This document shows positions 26,399 through 33,986 of a DNA stretch of 64,000 bases, piece after piece (within the stretch, counting starts at the first letter, position 1; each line of letters opens with the position of its first letter). The stretch is from Sporomusa malonica (GTDB taxonomy: Bacteria; Bacillota; Negativicutes; Sporomusales; Sporomusaceae), in the NCBI RefSeq assembly GCF_900176355.1, contig NZ_FWXI01000009.1, positions 124,001 to 188,000 on the forward strand. Direction: 5' to 3'. The notes beneath the pieces are model-generated. The model ran no database searches. It saw only the letters and a program-made list of their open reading frames with translations, and was not told the DNA's origin. The position numbers were made by a program, and so were the translations under genes.

Positions 26399-27850
26399 TC
26401 ACCCCAAAAATTTCGGTAAGATTACAACAACAGTGGTGCCGCCTTCTTTCCCAGATTCGATACTGAGACTACCACCAAGCATTTCTGCCCGCTCTCGCAT
26501 ACCATAAATGCCTACACGGTTTTTATAGTACGCTGACTGTACTGTCCTGGTACCAATACCAAGTCCATCATCTTTTATTACCATAGTTACCTGGTTTTCA
26601 CTGACATCCAAAGTAACATACACCTGAGATGCCTGGGCATGTTTGGCAATATTAGTAAGGCTTTCTTGCAAAATACGATACAAGGCCAAAGAAACCTCGC
26701 TCCCTATCACCACATTATCCTCAAGCACAGAAAAATGTACAGCCAAGCCCTGCTGTTCGCTAAAAGTCTGTATATATCTCTTCATAGCAGCCGGCAGGCC
26801 CAAATCATCTAACACCGGTGGCCTAAGCTCTACTGCTATTTTCCTCAATCCGCCCAATGCGTCCATTGCCACATTGCGGGCAGCGAATAAGACCTGCTTT
26901 TGTTCCTCTTCAACAAGTTTGGACAGCAACAATTTCATGTAGGCTAACAACGATGCCAAAAGCTGTCCGGTTTCATCGTGCAATTCCCGCGACAAACGTT
27001 TGCGTTCTTCTTCCTGTACAGAGAATAATTTCTTTATAAGCTCGGCTCTCAGAACTTCCTTCGTCCTAAGATCTTCCAATAACCGGTTATTTTCCAACTG
27101 TTTCTCGCGGAGACTCTGGGCCATATCATTAAACACTTTTGATAATTGCCCCACTTCATCTTGATGCGGTATGTCGGCATATACCTGGAAATTCCCTCGC
27201 CGAATCTGTTCAGCCGCTTGGGTAAGACTGCGTAACGGTGAAATAATAACAAAAGCCAAATAGGTAGCACCAGCGGCAGCAAAGACACCAACTAAAAAAA
27301 TAAGAACAATAAAATCCTTCATTCTCTTATTCATTATTTGTTCAGTACCTTTTTCAGACATACCCACTCGCACATAACCGATAGCACCATTTTCAATTGG
27401 CATTACTATTTCACGAATCAATCCCTCATTGCTATTGTATTTTGTAACTTGATAACTGCTAATAGCACTATTCGTATCACTGGATAATAAAACGGGCGGC
27501 TGCATCGTCACACCAGCTGGCAACCCTTTGGGTAAACTGTTCTCAAAAGTATGGGCTAAAACCCGACCGGCAGAATCGCTGATGATAATATAACGTACAT
27601 CATCGGTGTTCTGTTTTGTTTTGTTCACGCGATCAAAAAGAGCATAGTGGTCATCTAATAAGATGTCATTACTGCTCAATACACCAAGATACGAGGCTAG
27701 TTCAGCACCCCTTTTCTCCATCTGATCTTCAATTAGATGCGTGGCTGTTTTAGTCATAATAAACCCCATAAACAGGCTTATCAGTAGCAGCATGACAAGA
27801 ATAATTCCATTGATTTTAAAGTAGATACTTAAACGTCTAAGCCATTTCAT
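26399..27850 (-). CDS. Membrane histidine kinase, HisKA_3 type
   Basis: 483 residues. First membrane segment about 13-33, an external domain of about 145 residues, second segment about 181-205, then a HAMP linker (PLRSLTQAAEQIRRGNF), a coiled coil and the HisKA_3 dimerisation domain with ERKRLSRELHDETGQLLAS. The ATPase domain has KDDGLGI and GIYGMRERAEMLGG. It resembles NarX/DegS-type kinases that pair with LuxR-type regulators. Its ATG overlaps the stop of the binding-protein gene by 4 bp, so the three products are made together. Confidence 0.93.
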   Translation of the reverse strand: MKWLRRLSIYFKINGIILVMLLLISLFMGFIMTKTATHLIEDQMEKRGAELASYLGVLSSNDILLDDHYALFDRVNKTKQNTDDVRYIIISDSAGRVLAHTFENSLPKGLPAGVTMQPPVLLSSDTNSAISSYQVTKYNSNEGLIREIVMPIENGAIGYVRVGMSEKGTEQIMNKRMKDFIVLIFLVGVFAAAGATYLAFVIISPLRSLTQAAEQIRRGNFQVYADIPHQDEVGQLSKVFNDMAQSLREKQLENNRLLEDLRTKEVLRAELIKKLFSVQEEERKRLSRELHDETGQLLASLLAYMKLLLSKLVEEEQKQVLFAARNVAMDALGGLRKIAVELRPPVLDDLGLPAAMKRYIQTFSEQQGLAVHFSVLEDNVVIGSEVSLALYRILQESLTNIAKHAQASQVYVTLDVSENQVTMVIKDDGLGIGTRTVQSAYYKNRVGIYGMRERAEMLGGSLSIESGKEGGTTVVVILPKFLG

Positions 27851-28782
27851 AAGGTAAGGCTTGTCCGATCATAAAGTTTTTTCAGCGGCTCAAAGAGTTG
27901 AGGTGTAGGCATGACAAAACGGTCAATAATTAACTTTCTCATAGCGGTATCTGTTTCAGGATCGTTGTGCATCGCTAGGAAGATACTCCGCAGTTGCTCT
28001 TTTTGCTCAGCGCTCATACTCTTCCTCACAGCTATTGGTCCTGTGGGCGCTGGGCCGATGGTAGTAATTACCCGCACTTTATCAACCAGTTCAGGGGTTT
28101 TCAGCTTAGCATACTCGAAAATTTGGCTGTCAAAACTGGCCCCGTCAGCTAGTTTATTTGCAACCGCCCATAACGATTTATCATGACTATACGTATAAAA
28201 AAACCGCCTGAAAAAAGTCTCAGGTACAGCATTCCTTTTACGAAGGTAGTCTTCGATAACCATATGCCCGGAATAACTTAGCGGATCAGTAAAAGCAAAT
28301 ACTTTCCCCTGTAAATCAGCAATACTTTGAATATTGCTGTCCTTGGGAACAATGACTTCTGCATTATATAAGATACTGCCACCATATTCGGCCATTACCA
28401 GCAGCTCAATTTCATTCATACCCCGGTATGAGCTGTATGCACCTGTTGACATAAATGCAATATCTACATCGCCGTTGGCTAACAGCATATTCACTTCCGC
28501 ATAGGTTTTACGCTGGACGAGCACTGCCGGACGACCAGTTTTGCGTGAAACATTCATGGCAATCTCCCGATAGTATGTTATCGTCTCATGTGGAGACAGC
28601 ACTGAGGCCAGCGCTATTAAAATCGGTCGTTGGGCTGATTCATTCTTGTTATATAAGGATGGCATTTCGCCAGACTGCGTAAAGTCGATATAGGGTGTTG
28701 TCCCGCCAAAACGACAACCAACGCTTAAAACTATCACACTAAATAACAGCAACACAGCTGCTAATCCTTGCTTTGTCTTCAT
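27847..28782 (-). CDS. PhnD-like periplasmic binding lipoprotein
   Basis: 311 residues. A signal peptide ends in a lipobox (VLSVGC, Cys at about 23). The rest is a phosphate/phosphonate-type binding protein fold, with DIAFMSTGAYSSYRGM, FTDPLSYSGHMV and SHDKSLWAVANKLADGASFD as the recognisable ligand-pocket segments. It has no transport genes beside it. It is fused by a 4-bp overlap to the kinase gene, so it probably acts as the extracytoplasmic signal receptor for that kinase rather than in uptake. The ligand is unknown. Confidence 0.9.
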   Translation of the reverse strand: MKTKQGLAAVLLLFSVIVLSVGCRFGGTTPYIDFTQSGEMPSLYNKNESAQRPILIALASVLSPHETITYYREIAMNVSRKTGRPAVLVQRKTYAEVNMLLANGDVDIAFMSTGAYSSYRGMNEIELLVMAEYGGSILYNAEVIVPKDSNIQSIADLQGKVFAFTDPLSYSGHMVIEDYLRKRNAVPETFFRRFFYTYSHDKSLWAVANKLADGASFDSQIFEYAKLKTPELVDKVRVITTIGPAPTGPIAVRKSMSAEQKEQLRSIFLAMHNDPETDTAMRKLIIDRFVMPTPQLFEPLKKLYDRTSLTL

Positions 28783-28957
28783 ATACCACCTAGGTTTATC
28801 TATACTAAAATGTATTTTTTATCTACCTTAATATTATAATTGTCCACCCGAGTTGTCTACTTAAATATTTTTCATACAATAAGCAGCAAAAGCTTCTTTG
28901 CGCGGGTTATACTAGGATCTATATACTAAGTAACAAAGATAATGAGGTGCATGGCTG

Positions 28958-29539
28958 ATGGATAAAACAAGTGAAATTGCTCAAGTCTGGAACCATAAAG
29001 ACCAGTTGGAACAAATTATCACAGCAGGATTACACGGTGTACCTGAGATAAAAAGAGATGAAAAACGTGCCTATTTAGGGGTCTTCAGAGAGCAGGTAAT
29101 TACTTACCTCACTCAAGGACAAGTGAAAGAGACAGCCATATACCCGGAAATCAAACAGGCGTTAGGGCATGAGAAGTTTCATAAGATGATCATCAACGGC
29201 AGCATTGATCACCACTCAACCAGCAAATATCAGCTACTTGCAAAAAAACTACAAAAATCTTATACAATAATCGTTGATTCTGACCCAGATGAAGCAGCCG
29301 GCCTCGTTGTGGCAAGCGACGAGGCTGTCGATATTGAGTCTGCAGCTGTTAAAAACCGCTATACCCGTCTGCAAGAACGTGACGTCCCAGAAAAACTAAT
29401 TACCGCAGCTGGTAAAAAAATATGCAGCGACTGCTTAAATATTATCCTCAAAACTGATCCACGGGAAGAAATAAACTACTCCCCGCTCTCCTGGTTAGAT
29501 AGACTTACCGGCGACCGCTGCCCCGCCCACGATGATTAG
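28958..29539 (+). CDS. YueI-family (DUF1694) protein
   Basis: 193 residues. The N-terminal half has the family stretch GLHGVPEIKRDEKRAYLGVFREQV and YPEIKQAL. This family adopts a ribosomal-L7Ae-like fold in solved members and has no established function. The C-terminal part (about 145-193) has two Cys and is less conserved. GAGGTG lies before the ATG. It is a single gene upstream of glycerate kinase, 85 bp apart, possibly co-transcribed. Confidence 0.85.
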   Translation: MDKTSEIAQVWNHKDQLEQIITAGLHGVPEIKRDEKRAYLGVFREQVITYLTQGQVKETAIYPEIKQALGHEKFHKMIINGSIDHHSTSKYQLLAKKLQKSYTIIVDSDPDEAAGLVVASDEAVDIESAAVKNRYTRLQERDVPEKLITAAGKKICSDCLNIILKTDPREEINYSPLSWLDRLTGDRCPAHDD

Positions 29540-29623
29540 CTATTGATACCCATTGAAAAAGCCAGTTAGAGTCAGTAAAATTAGAGCAGGACTTTAACTC
29601 AAATAAAGGACGTGATCTTAGTC

Positions 29624-30775
29624 ATGATGCGTATTATCGTAGCACCAGACTCCTATAAAGGCAGCCTGTCAGCTGTCGCTGTGGCGACGGCTATGGAGCA
29701 GGGAATCCTTTCAGTGTTCCCCAATGCCGAAGTACATAAAGTTCCTATCGCGGACGGTGGCGAAGGAACAGTAGAAGCTTTGGTAACAGCCACAAATGGC
29801 CGTATCCTCTGTCAAGAGGTACTCGGCCCCTTAGGTCAGCCTGTAGAAGCTTTTTGGGGGATACTGGGTGATGGCGAAACAGCCGTCATAGAAATGGCAG
29901 CCGCTTCAGGGCTTACCCTTGTACCCAAAGAACAACGCGACCCGCGAGTCACCACCACTTTTGGCACAGGCCAACTCATTAAAACAGCCCTTGACCAAGG
30001 CATACAAAAGATCATTATCGGTATTGGCGGCAGTGCAACCAATGATGGCGGGGCCGGTATGGCGCAAGCATTGGGAGCAAAATTCCTTGATGCTGCTGGC
30101 AAAGAACTCACTTACGGCGGGGCTGCTCTAGCAAGTCTGGCAGCCATTGACCTATCCGGACTAGATACTCGCTTGAGCCAGACCGCGATCATGGTAGCTT
30201 GTGATGTTGACAACCCCTTATGCGGACCAAGAGGAGCCGCTGCGGTATATGGGCCGCAAAAGGGAGCTACTCCAGCAATGGTAGCCGAACTGGATGACGC
30301 GCTTAAGCAATTTGCTGCTATTGCCAAAGCAGCAACAGGCAAGGACGTAGCTGAACTGCCGGGAGCTGGTGCGGCTGGCGGCTTAGGCGCCGGTCTACTG
30401 TTCTTTACCAATGCTCAACTTAGACCAGGAGTAGAGATAGTGCTCGATACCACCGGGTTTGAGAGCATTGTTAAGGAGGCCTCGCTAGTTATTACAGGTG
30501 AAGGCAACACCGATTTCCAGACAGCTTTTGGCAAAGCACCTGTCGGCGTAGCCAAGATCGCCAGCCAATATAACGTTCCTACTGTCTGCCTGTCCGGGGG
30601 GCTCGGAACAGACCACGAACATGTTCTGGAATGCGGCATAGACGGACTTATGAGCATTGTTCCTCATCCCATGTCGCTTGACGAATGTGTCACCTCTGCC
30701 GATTCGCTTGTTAAGGCAGCTGCAATCAGGTTGTGCAGATTGCTTAATGTCGGAATGAGTATTTCGCAGAAATAA
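29624..30775 (+). CDS. Glycerate kinase (GarK/GlxK family)
   Basis: About 383 residues from ATG at 29624 (29627 is equally possible; a GTG at 29612 also is in frame but abuts the ribosome site AAAGGA). It phosphorylates D-glycerate, usually to 2-phosphoglycerate in this family. Motifs are APDSYKGSLSA at the N-terminus, PIADGGEGTVEAL, IGIGGSATNDGGAGMAQALGA and ITGEGNTDFQT. It ends at the hairpin 30791-30826. No glyoxylate or glucarate genes are nearby. Confidence 0.94.
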   Translation: MMRIIVAPDSYKGSLSAVAVATAMEQGILSVFPNAEVHKVPIADGGEGTVEALVTATNGRILCQEVLGPLGQPVEAFWGILGDGETAVIEMAAASGLTLVPKEQRDPRVTTTFGTGQLIKTALDQGIQKIIIGIGGSATNDGGAGMAQALGAKFLDAAGKELTYGGAALASLAAIDLSGLDTRLSQTAIMVACDVDNPLCGPRGAAAVYGPQKGATPAMVAELDDALKQFAAIAKAATGKDVAELPGAGAAGGLGAGLLFFTNAQLRPGVEIVLDTTGFESIVKEASLVITGEGNTDFQTAFGKAPVGVAKIASQYNVPTVCLSGGLGTDHEHVLECGIDGLMSIVPHPMSLDECVTSADSLVKAAAIRLCRLLNVGMSISQK

Positions 30776-30790
30776 ATGAACTATTATGCC

Positions 30791-30826
30791 AAAAGTGGCA
30801 GCCTACTCAACTAGGCTGCCACTTTT
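30791..30826 (+). terminator. Terminator after glycerate kinase
   Basis: Perfect 15-bp stem (30791-30805 with 30812-30826), 6-base loop, then a T-run. A-rich on the left side, so it can also serve the convergent carbonic anhydrase gene. Confidence 0.92.
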
Positions 30827-30874
30827 TTCGTTCTCAACACTTGCAATGCTCGCCTTACTATTTATTTGTTGTAT

Positions 30875-31465
30875 CTAACAAGTACATGTCTCTCCACTAA
30901 TATCCTCATACCCTGAGATAATTACCTCAATCTCGCCAGTTTGGGGATCAAGCATAAGTCCATGGATAGGAACATCCTTAGGGATGAGCGGGTTAGTTCT
31001 TATTTGTTGAACAACATGCTTGACATTTTCGACAGGATGATGAAAACTGTCCAACCAGGTTTCCAGGTCTTTTTCAATCATCTTAATAGCTCCAGGACAA
31101 ATTCCTCTTGCCAGCATTTTAGAGATCAATCTGTCTGCCGTAGCGTGGGCAATCCCACAGTCATAATGGCCAATCACCATGATTTCTTTTACATCAAGCT
31201 CGAATATTGACACAAGCAGGCTGCGAATTGAAGAATTAAACAGGCCGGTAATAGTGTTACCTGCATTTTTAATGACCTTAGCTGCCCCCCGTTCAATCCC
31301 CAATGCCGGTTCGAGGAAGTCAACCAACCGAGTATCCATACAGGTGAATATTGCTAAATTCTTGCTAGGAATTTTGCTTACCGGCATTTCCGATTCGCGT
31401 TCTTTCTGCGCTCTTTTTTCTAGAAAGTCTTGATTAGCCTGCAACACCTGTCCTAACATACTCAT
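30875..31465 (-). CDS. Beta-type carbonic anhydrase
   Basis: 196 residues from the ATG at 31465 (GAAAGGGTTGGG upstream). It interconverts CO2 and bicarbonate. Zinc ligands and active-site pair are visible: Cys42, Asp44 and Arg46 in FTCMDTR, then HYDCG with the second and third ligands. Its short length and the CMDTR/HYDCG spacing match the small clade of bacterial beta-CAs. It is a single gene. Confidence 0.92.
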   Translation of the reverse strand: MSMLGQVLQANQDFLEKRAQKERESEMPVSKIPSKNLAIFTCMDTRLVDFLEPALGIERGAAKVIKNAGNTITGLFNSSIRSLLVSIFELDVKEIMVIGHYDCGIAHATADRLISKMLARGICPGAIKMIEKDLETWLDSFHHPVENVKHVVQQIRTNPLIPKDVPIHGLMLDPQTGEIEVIISGYEDISGETCTC

Positions 31466-31652
31466 AAAACCCAACCCTTTCAATGATACCCTTATCAAGC
31501 ATTATCCTAAATAACACAAGAATGTACTACCAGCTCTTTGTTACCATTATAGCAAAATTCCAAAACTAAACATATTTCGTTAAGACTATTTTTTTAGTAT
31601 TTTTAATGACTGCATTAAAAATATTCTTTGTTTATATTCAGCAAAAATTCGT

Positions 31653-31701
31653 CGCCCCAGTGGATGCACATGAAAAAGCACTCTCTGCATTCACCGGGGC
31701 G
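31653..31701 (-). terminator. Terminator after the 31746-32135 gene
   Basis: Arms 31654-31668 and 31686-31700 form a long GC-rich stem with one or two mismatches, followed on the minus strand by AATTTTT. Confidence 0.75.
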
Positions 31702-31745
31702 GCAGACAGTGCTTGGGGCAAATATATCATTAGGTAACTAGTGTG

Positions 31746-32135
31746 TTAACGCAAGAATTTAATTGTAACACCAGGCAGATATTTAACAATAGTACCAAAT
31801 AACTCACTGGTAAACCCTTCATCTTCAAGCATTTGTTCGATTGTACTTCTTTCAAGTACGCCATATGGCTTAACCAATCCAAGAAAAGGATGATGTATTC
31901 CCGAATCAAGTTTGCCACATTCTACACTTTGTATATGGATTCCATCAAGGTGAAATGTGTATTCACCAATAACCTGGCCCTCCTGGGTAACCTGAAGCCC
32001 GGCCTTGTTTTTCCGGCCAGCGAGAACGCTATTAGCTACTGAATACATATAAGGATGTTTTTCTTTGATTATCCCTATCATCTTTTCGCGAAAAGGCAGA
32101 ACCTTTTCTTTAATTAATTGATCTGTATCAGTCAT
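31746..32135 (-). CDS. Protein of unknown function (129 aa)
   Basis: ATG at 32135 with GGAGGTG upstream. An amphipathic N-terminal helix (IKEKVLPFREKMIGIIKEKHPYM) is followed by a beta-rich part (KAGLQVTQEGQVIGEYTFHLDGIHI). No membrane segment and no cysteine-rich motif beyond one Cys. I do not recognise it with confidence. Its promoter region carries the palindrome at 32161-32181, which includes the CATACTAT box shared with the sporulation-type genes nearby, so expression in sporulation is possible. Confidence 0.75.
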   Translation of the reverse strand: MTDTDQLIKEKVLPFREKMIGIIKEKHPYMYSVANSVLAGRKNKAGLQVTQEGQVIGEYTFHLDGIHIQSVECGKLDSGIHHPFLGLVKPYGVLERSTIEQMLEDEGFTSELFGTIVKYLPGVTIKFLR

Positions 32136-32160
32136 AATACACCTCCGTCTCTTATATCCT

Positions 32161-32181
32161 AACATAGTATGATACTATGTT
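32161..32181. promoter_or_regulatory. Perfect palindrome containing a CATACTAT box
   Basis: Arms 32161-32170 and 32172-32181 are exact 10-bp complements around a single central base. The minus-strand arm contains CATACTAT about 30 bp upstream of the gene start at 32135. It may be a mother-cell sigma -10 element, an operator, or both. Confidence 0.5.
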
Positions 32182-32209
32182 ACCTTACTCATTAGGACAG
32201 GCTATAAGC

Positions 32210-32362
32210 CTACCGATACAATAAATAGTAGCTGGACATTGCACTACTAAGCAGTTCTTTTTCTTCCAGTTCTTGCGAAGCTACAGACTTCCCATTTGGA
32301 ATTTCCAAGTCATCCGGACAAGCATTACCCCCGCAGATATTGTCATTTTTATTGTGCTTCAA
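32210..32362 (-). CDS. Small acidic protein with two cysteines (50 aa)
   Basis: TTG start at 32362 preceded by GGAGTGAGGTAA. The product begins MKHNKNDNICGGNACPDDLE and has a Glu-rich middle and a Tyr-rich end (SSYYLLYR). No membrane segment. The two Cys in CGGNAC could bind metal or cross-link. I do not recognise the family. It sits at the head of the sporulation-like run of small genes and upstream of the repeated element at 32435-32606. Confidence 0.55.
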   Translation of the reverse strand: MKHNKNDNICGGNACPDDLEIPNGKSVASQELEEKELLSSAMSSYYLLYR

Positions 32363-32434
32363 TTACCTCACTCCTTCTACCTCTATTATGCTTCGAATTT
32401 ACTGTTTTAATTTCAAATCGCTTAAATGGTTGCA

Positions 32435-32606
32435 TAATAAAGAAAACACGGCTTGCGCCGAGCCTTAGCGAAAGCGGAAGCCGATGTTGCCCTTATCCAG
32501 ACGGAAAGTTATGCTTTCTAACAGGACAAAAATGCCGCCCACCTAAAAGGTAGACGGCCTATGCGCAACCACACAACTATGCGGGCGGTACTTAGATTAG
32601 TTGTGT
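32435..32606 (-). repeat. Repeated 3' element, copy 1 (full)
   Basis: Three related copies occur (here, 32827-32946, 38643-38765). Read on the minus strand, this copy starts 25 bp after the first yjcZ-like gene. It holds hairpin H1 (arms 32598-32606 and 32571-32579), hairpin H2 (32558-32534, GC-rich, followed by TTTTT), a 60-base linker with a small GAAAG/CTTTC hairpin, and hairpin H3 (32483-32474 with 32458-32449), followed by TGTTTTCTTT. The order hairpin, linker, hairpin with T-run looks like a processed 3' region or a small RNA. Confidence 0.75.
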
Positions 32607-32630
32607 TTTTATCCATGCGACTAATTTGTA

Positions 32631-32744
32631 TTAGATTGAGCTGCAATCATTATCAAACGAGCATAACAGCAGGATAATTATAATAATAATTATCACCCAA
32701 CTGCTGCCGCGACCACCACACCCGCCGCCAAAACCGAATCCCAT
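32631..32744 (-). CDS. YjcZ-like sporulation protein, copy 1 (37 aa)
   Basis: ATG at 32744 with AAAGGAGG upstream. A Gly-rich head MGFGFGGGCGGRGSSW is followed by one hydrophobic segment (VIIIIIILLLC) and a short acidic Cys-containing tail (SFDNDCSS). This is the layout of the YjcZ family of tiny Bacillus/Clostridia sporulation proteins. The promoter box CATACTAT lies about 38 bp upstream of the ATG. It is paralogous to the gene at 32967-33080; the two differ at few positions. Confidence 0.85.
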   Translation of the reverse strand: MGFGFGGGCGGRGSSWVIIIIIIILLLCSFDNDCSSI

Positions 32745-32774
32745 GGGTATACCTCCTTTACTATGTAGTGGGGG

Positions 32775-32810
32775 TAAGATAATACATAGTATGATATATA
32801 GGGGTGTTTT
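32775..32810 (-). promoter_or_regulatory. Sporulation-type promoter of yjcZ-like copy 1
   Basis: CATACTATG on the minus strand resembles sigma-K (CATAnnnTA) or sigma-E -10 elements. A CAAAA lies exactly 13 bp upstream; the same CAAAA-N13-CATACTAT arrangement precedes the copy 2 gene and the gene at 39029. Confidence 0.6.
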
Positions 32811-32826
32811 GCTACTGAATGCTGAT

Positions 32827-32946
32827 TAATAAAGAAAACACGGCTTACGCTGATCCTTGGGTAAAAGCAAACCGCCCACCCGAAGGTGGACGGCTTATGA
32901 CACAACCGAATAACTAAGCGGGCGGTACTCATAGATTAGTTGTGTT
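32827..32946 (-). repeat. Repeated 3' element, copy 2 (internally shortened)
   Basis: Same outer parts as copy 1 (TAATAAAG with ACACGGCTT at one end, H2 and H1 at the other) but about 58 bp of the linker is missing. It follows yjcZ-like copy 2 at the same distance (about 20 bp) as copy 1 follows its gene. Gene plus element thus look duplicated as one unit. Confidence 0.7.
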
Positions 32947-32966
32947 TAATGTGGGCGAAACAATTG

Positions 32967-33080
32967 TCAGCAGGTTGGACTGCAATCATCGTCAAAGCAG
33001 CAGAATAATAAGATGATTATAATGATAATTATAATCCAACTGCCACCACGGCCACCACAACCTCCAAATCCAAATCCCAT
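32967..33080 (-). CDS. YjcZ-like sporulation protein, copy 2 (37 aa)
   Basis: ATG at 33080 with AAAGGAGG upstream. MGFGFGGCGGRGGSW is followed by a hydrophobic run of isoleucines and leucines (IIIIIIILLF) and a tail with Cys and Asp (CCFDDDCSPTC). The same family as copy 1 and same length. Promoter box CATACTATA lies about 40 bp upstream, also with CAAAA 13 bp before it. Confidence 0.85.
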   Translation of the reverse strand: MGFGFGGCGGRGGSWIIIIIIIILLFCCFDDDCSPTC

Positions 33081-33107
33081 AGGTAAAGACCTCCTTTACA
33101 ATATATA

Positions 33108-33150
33108 GGGGGAGATATTGTATAGTATGAAGTATAGAGGAATTTTGCGA
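33108..33150 (-). promoter_or_regulatory. Sporulation-type promoter of yjcZ-like copy 2
   Basis: On the minus strand CATACTATA matches the sigma-K -10 pattern CATAnnnTA. CAAAA lies 13 bp upstream as in copy 1. Confidence 0.6.
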
Positions 33151-33170
33151 CCGCCTGCCGATGCTATATA

Positions 33171-33207
33171 AAAAAGAAAGAGCCCCCTAAAGGAGCTCTT
33201 TCTTTTT
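33171..33207. terminator. Bidirectional terminator
   Basis: Perfect 13-bp stem (33171-33183 with 33195-33207), A-rich left and T-rich right. It follows the small membrane peptide gene at 33212 on the minus strand. Confidence 0.85.
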
Positions 33208-33211
33208 GCAT

Positions 33212-33322
33212 CTACCACCATCTATCGGGTTTGAACAAATTATTGAATAGCACCATAAATATACCACTAAAGCATAAACCTAAAACGCCAAAGGCAAATA
33301 GAGAAAATATATAATCTAGCAT
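33212..33322 (-). CDS. Small membrane peptide (36 aa)
   Basis: ATG at 33322 with AGGGGG upstream. One long hydrophobic segment (YIFSLFAFGVLGLCFSGIF) and a polar end (NNLFKPDRWW). No known family. A CATACTAC box lies about 50 bp upstream. Its surroundings suggest a sporulation gene. Confidence 0.6.
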   Translation of the reverse strand: MLDYIFSLFAFGVLGLCFSGIFMVLFNNLFKPDRWW

Positions 33323-33635
33323 TTGACATAACCCCCTCATGCTTTAGCTTCTACTTAAAGCATAACGTAGTATGACAAATAATTCCATGGACAAAAGTCC
33401 TAATTTGTTAGTACTTACTTCCCGTTTATTGTCAATATCTATCAATTAATGATTTTTACCTGTTTAATTTTATCTAAACCTGGAAATAGTACTAACGTAA
33501 CATCTACTTTCCTCTCTCCTTTGTAACTCCTCGGCATACATGTATGCTGGGGAGTTTTCTTTATGTACTGGGCCATATAATTCTTCATAGGTTATATGGC
33601 AACATGCATAACCTATGAGGCTCTCAATCCAAACC
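33323..33635. other. Intergenic region with two hairpins
   Basis: No convincing gene. A 16-bp stem with two wobble pairs (33525-33540 with 33541-33556) is followed on the plus strand by TTTTCTTT. A perfect 10-bp stem (33586-33595 with 33608-33617, CATAGGTTAT) lies closer to the gene at 33636. The second is the likely terminator for that gene; the first points the other way. Confidence 0.5.
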
Positions 33636-33833
33636 TTATTGAAAGTCAGGGAAGTCTTCAAATCTCCCTAAAACCTTTAATGTTTCCTTAGCTTCTTCGA
33701 TCGTAGCGCCCAGTCTTTCCACTTTTCTTGTATTAGCATTCAATAATAGAAATTCACCACTTGAAACGACTACCTGCTCTTCCATATCGTCACTAAACCA
33801 GAAACTTGTAAATCCTGAATTAATTACTGGCAT
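33636..33833 (-). CDS. Small protein of unknown function (65 aa)
   Basis: ATG at 33833 with AAAGGAGATGG upstream; a longer start at 33842 would lie inside this site. Begins MPVINSGFTSFWFSDDMEEQ, with a beta-strand pattern and a helical end (GATIEEAKETLKVLGRFEDF). No membrane segment and no Cys. I do not recognise the family. Confidence 0.65.
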   Translation of the reverse strand: MPVINSGFTSFWFSDDMEEQVVVSSGEFLLLNANTRKVERLGATIEEAKETLKVLGRFEDFPDFQ

Positions 33834-33986
33834 GTGAACCATCTCCTTTTGGTGACTTTTTTAGAATATTCGGCAAAATAACAATAATTCCTGCAGGATT
33901 TTCATATATAATATGCAATTATGTTTCTCTGTCCGGTTGCCGCTCATACGTATAATGAACCCAGCAGTCTTTATTATGGCTGCTGG

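Noticed and set aside
32435-32606. Reading the repeated element as a cyclic-di-GMP or other known riboswitch
   Set aside because: It lies after, not before, genes, and I do not see the conserved bases of GEMM-type or other riboswitches I know.
32693-32932. 79-codon minus-strand frame over yjcZ-like copy 1
   Set aside because: It is out of frame with the well-supported 37-residue gene and crosses the repeated element; composition is not protein-like.
33470-33661. 63-codon frame on the minus strand (MKTSLTFNKV...)
   Set aside because: It begins inside the end of the gene at 33636, has no ribosome site, and runs through two hairpins; it is better explained as untranslated sequence.
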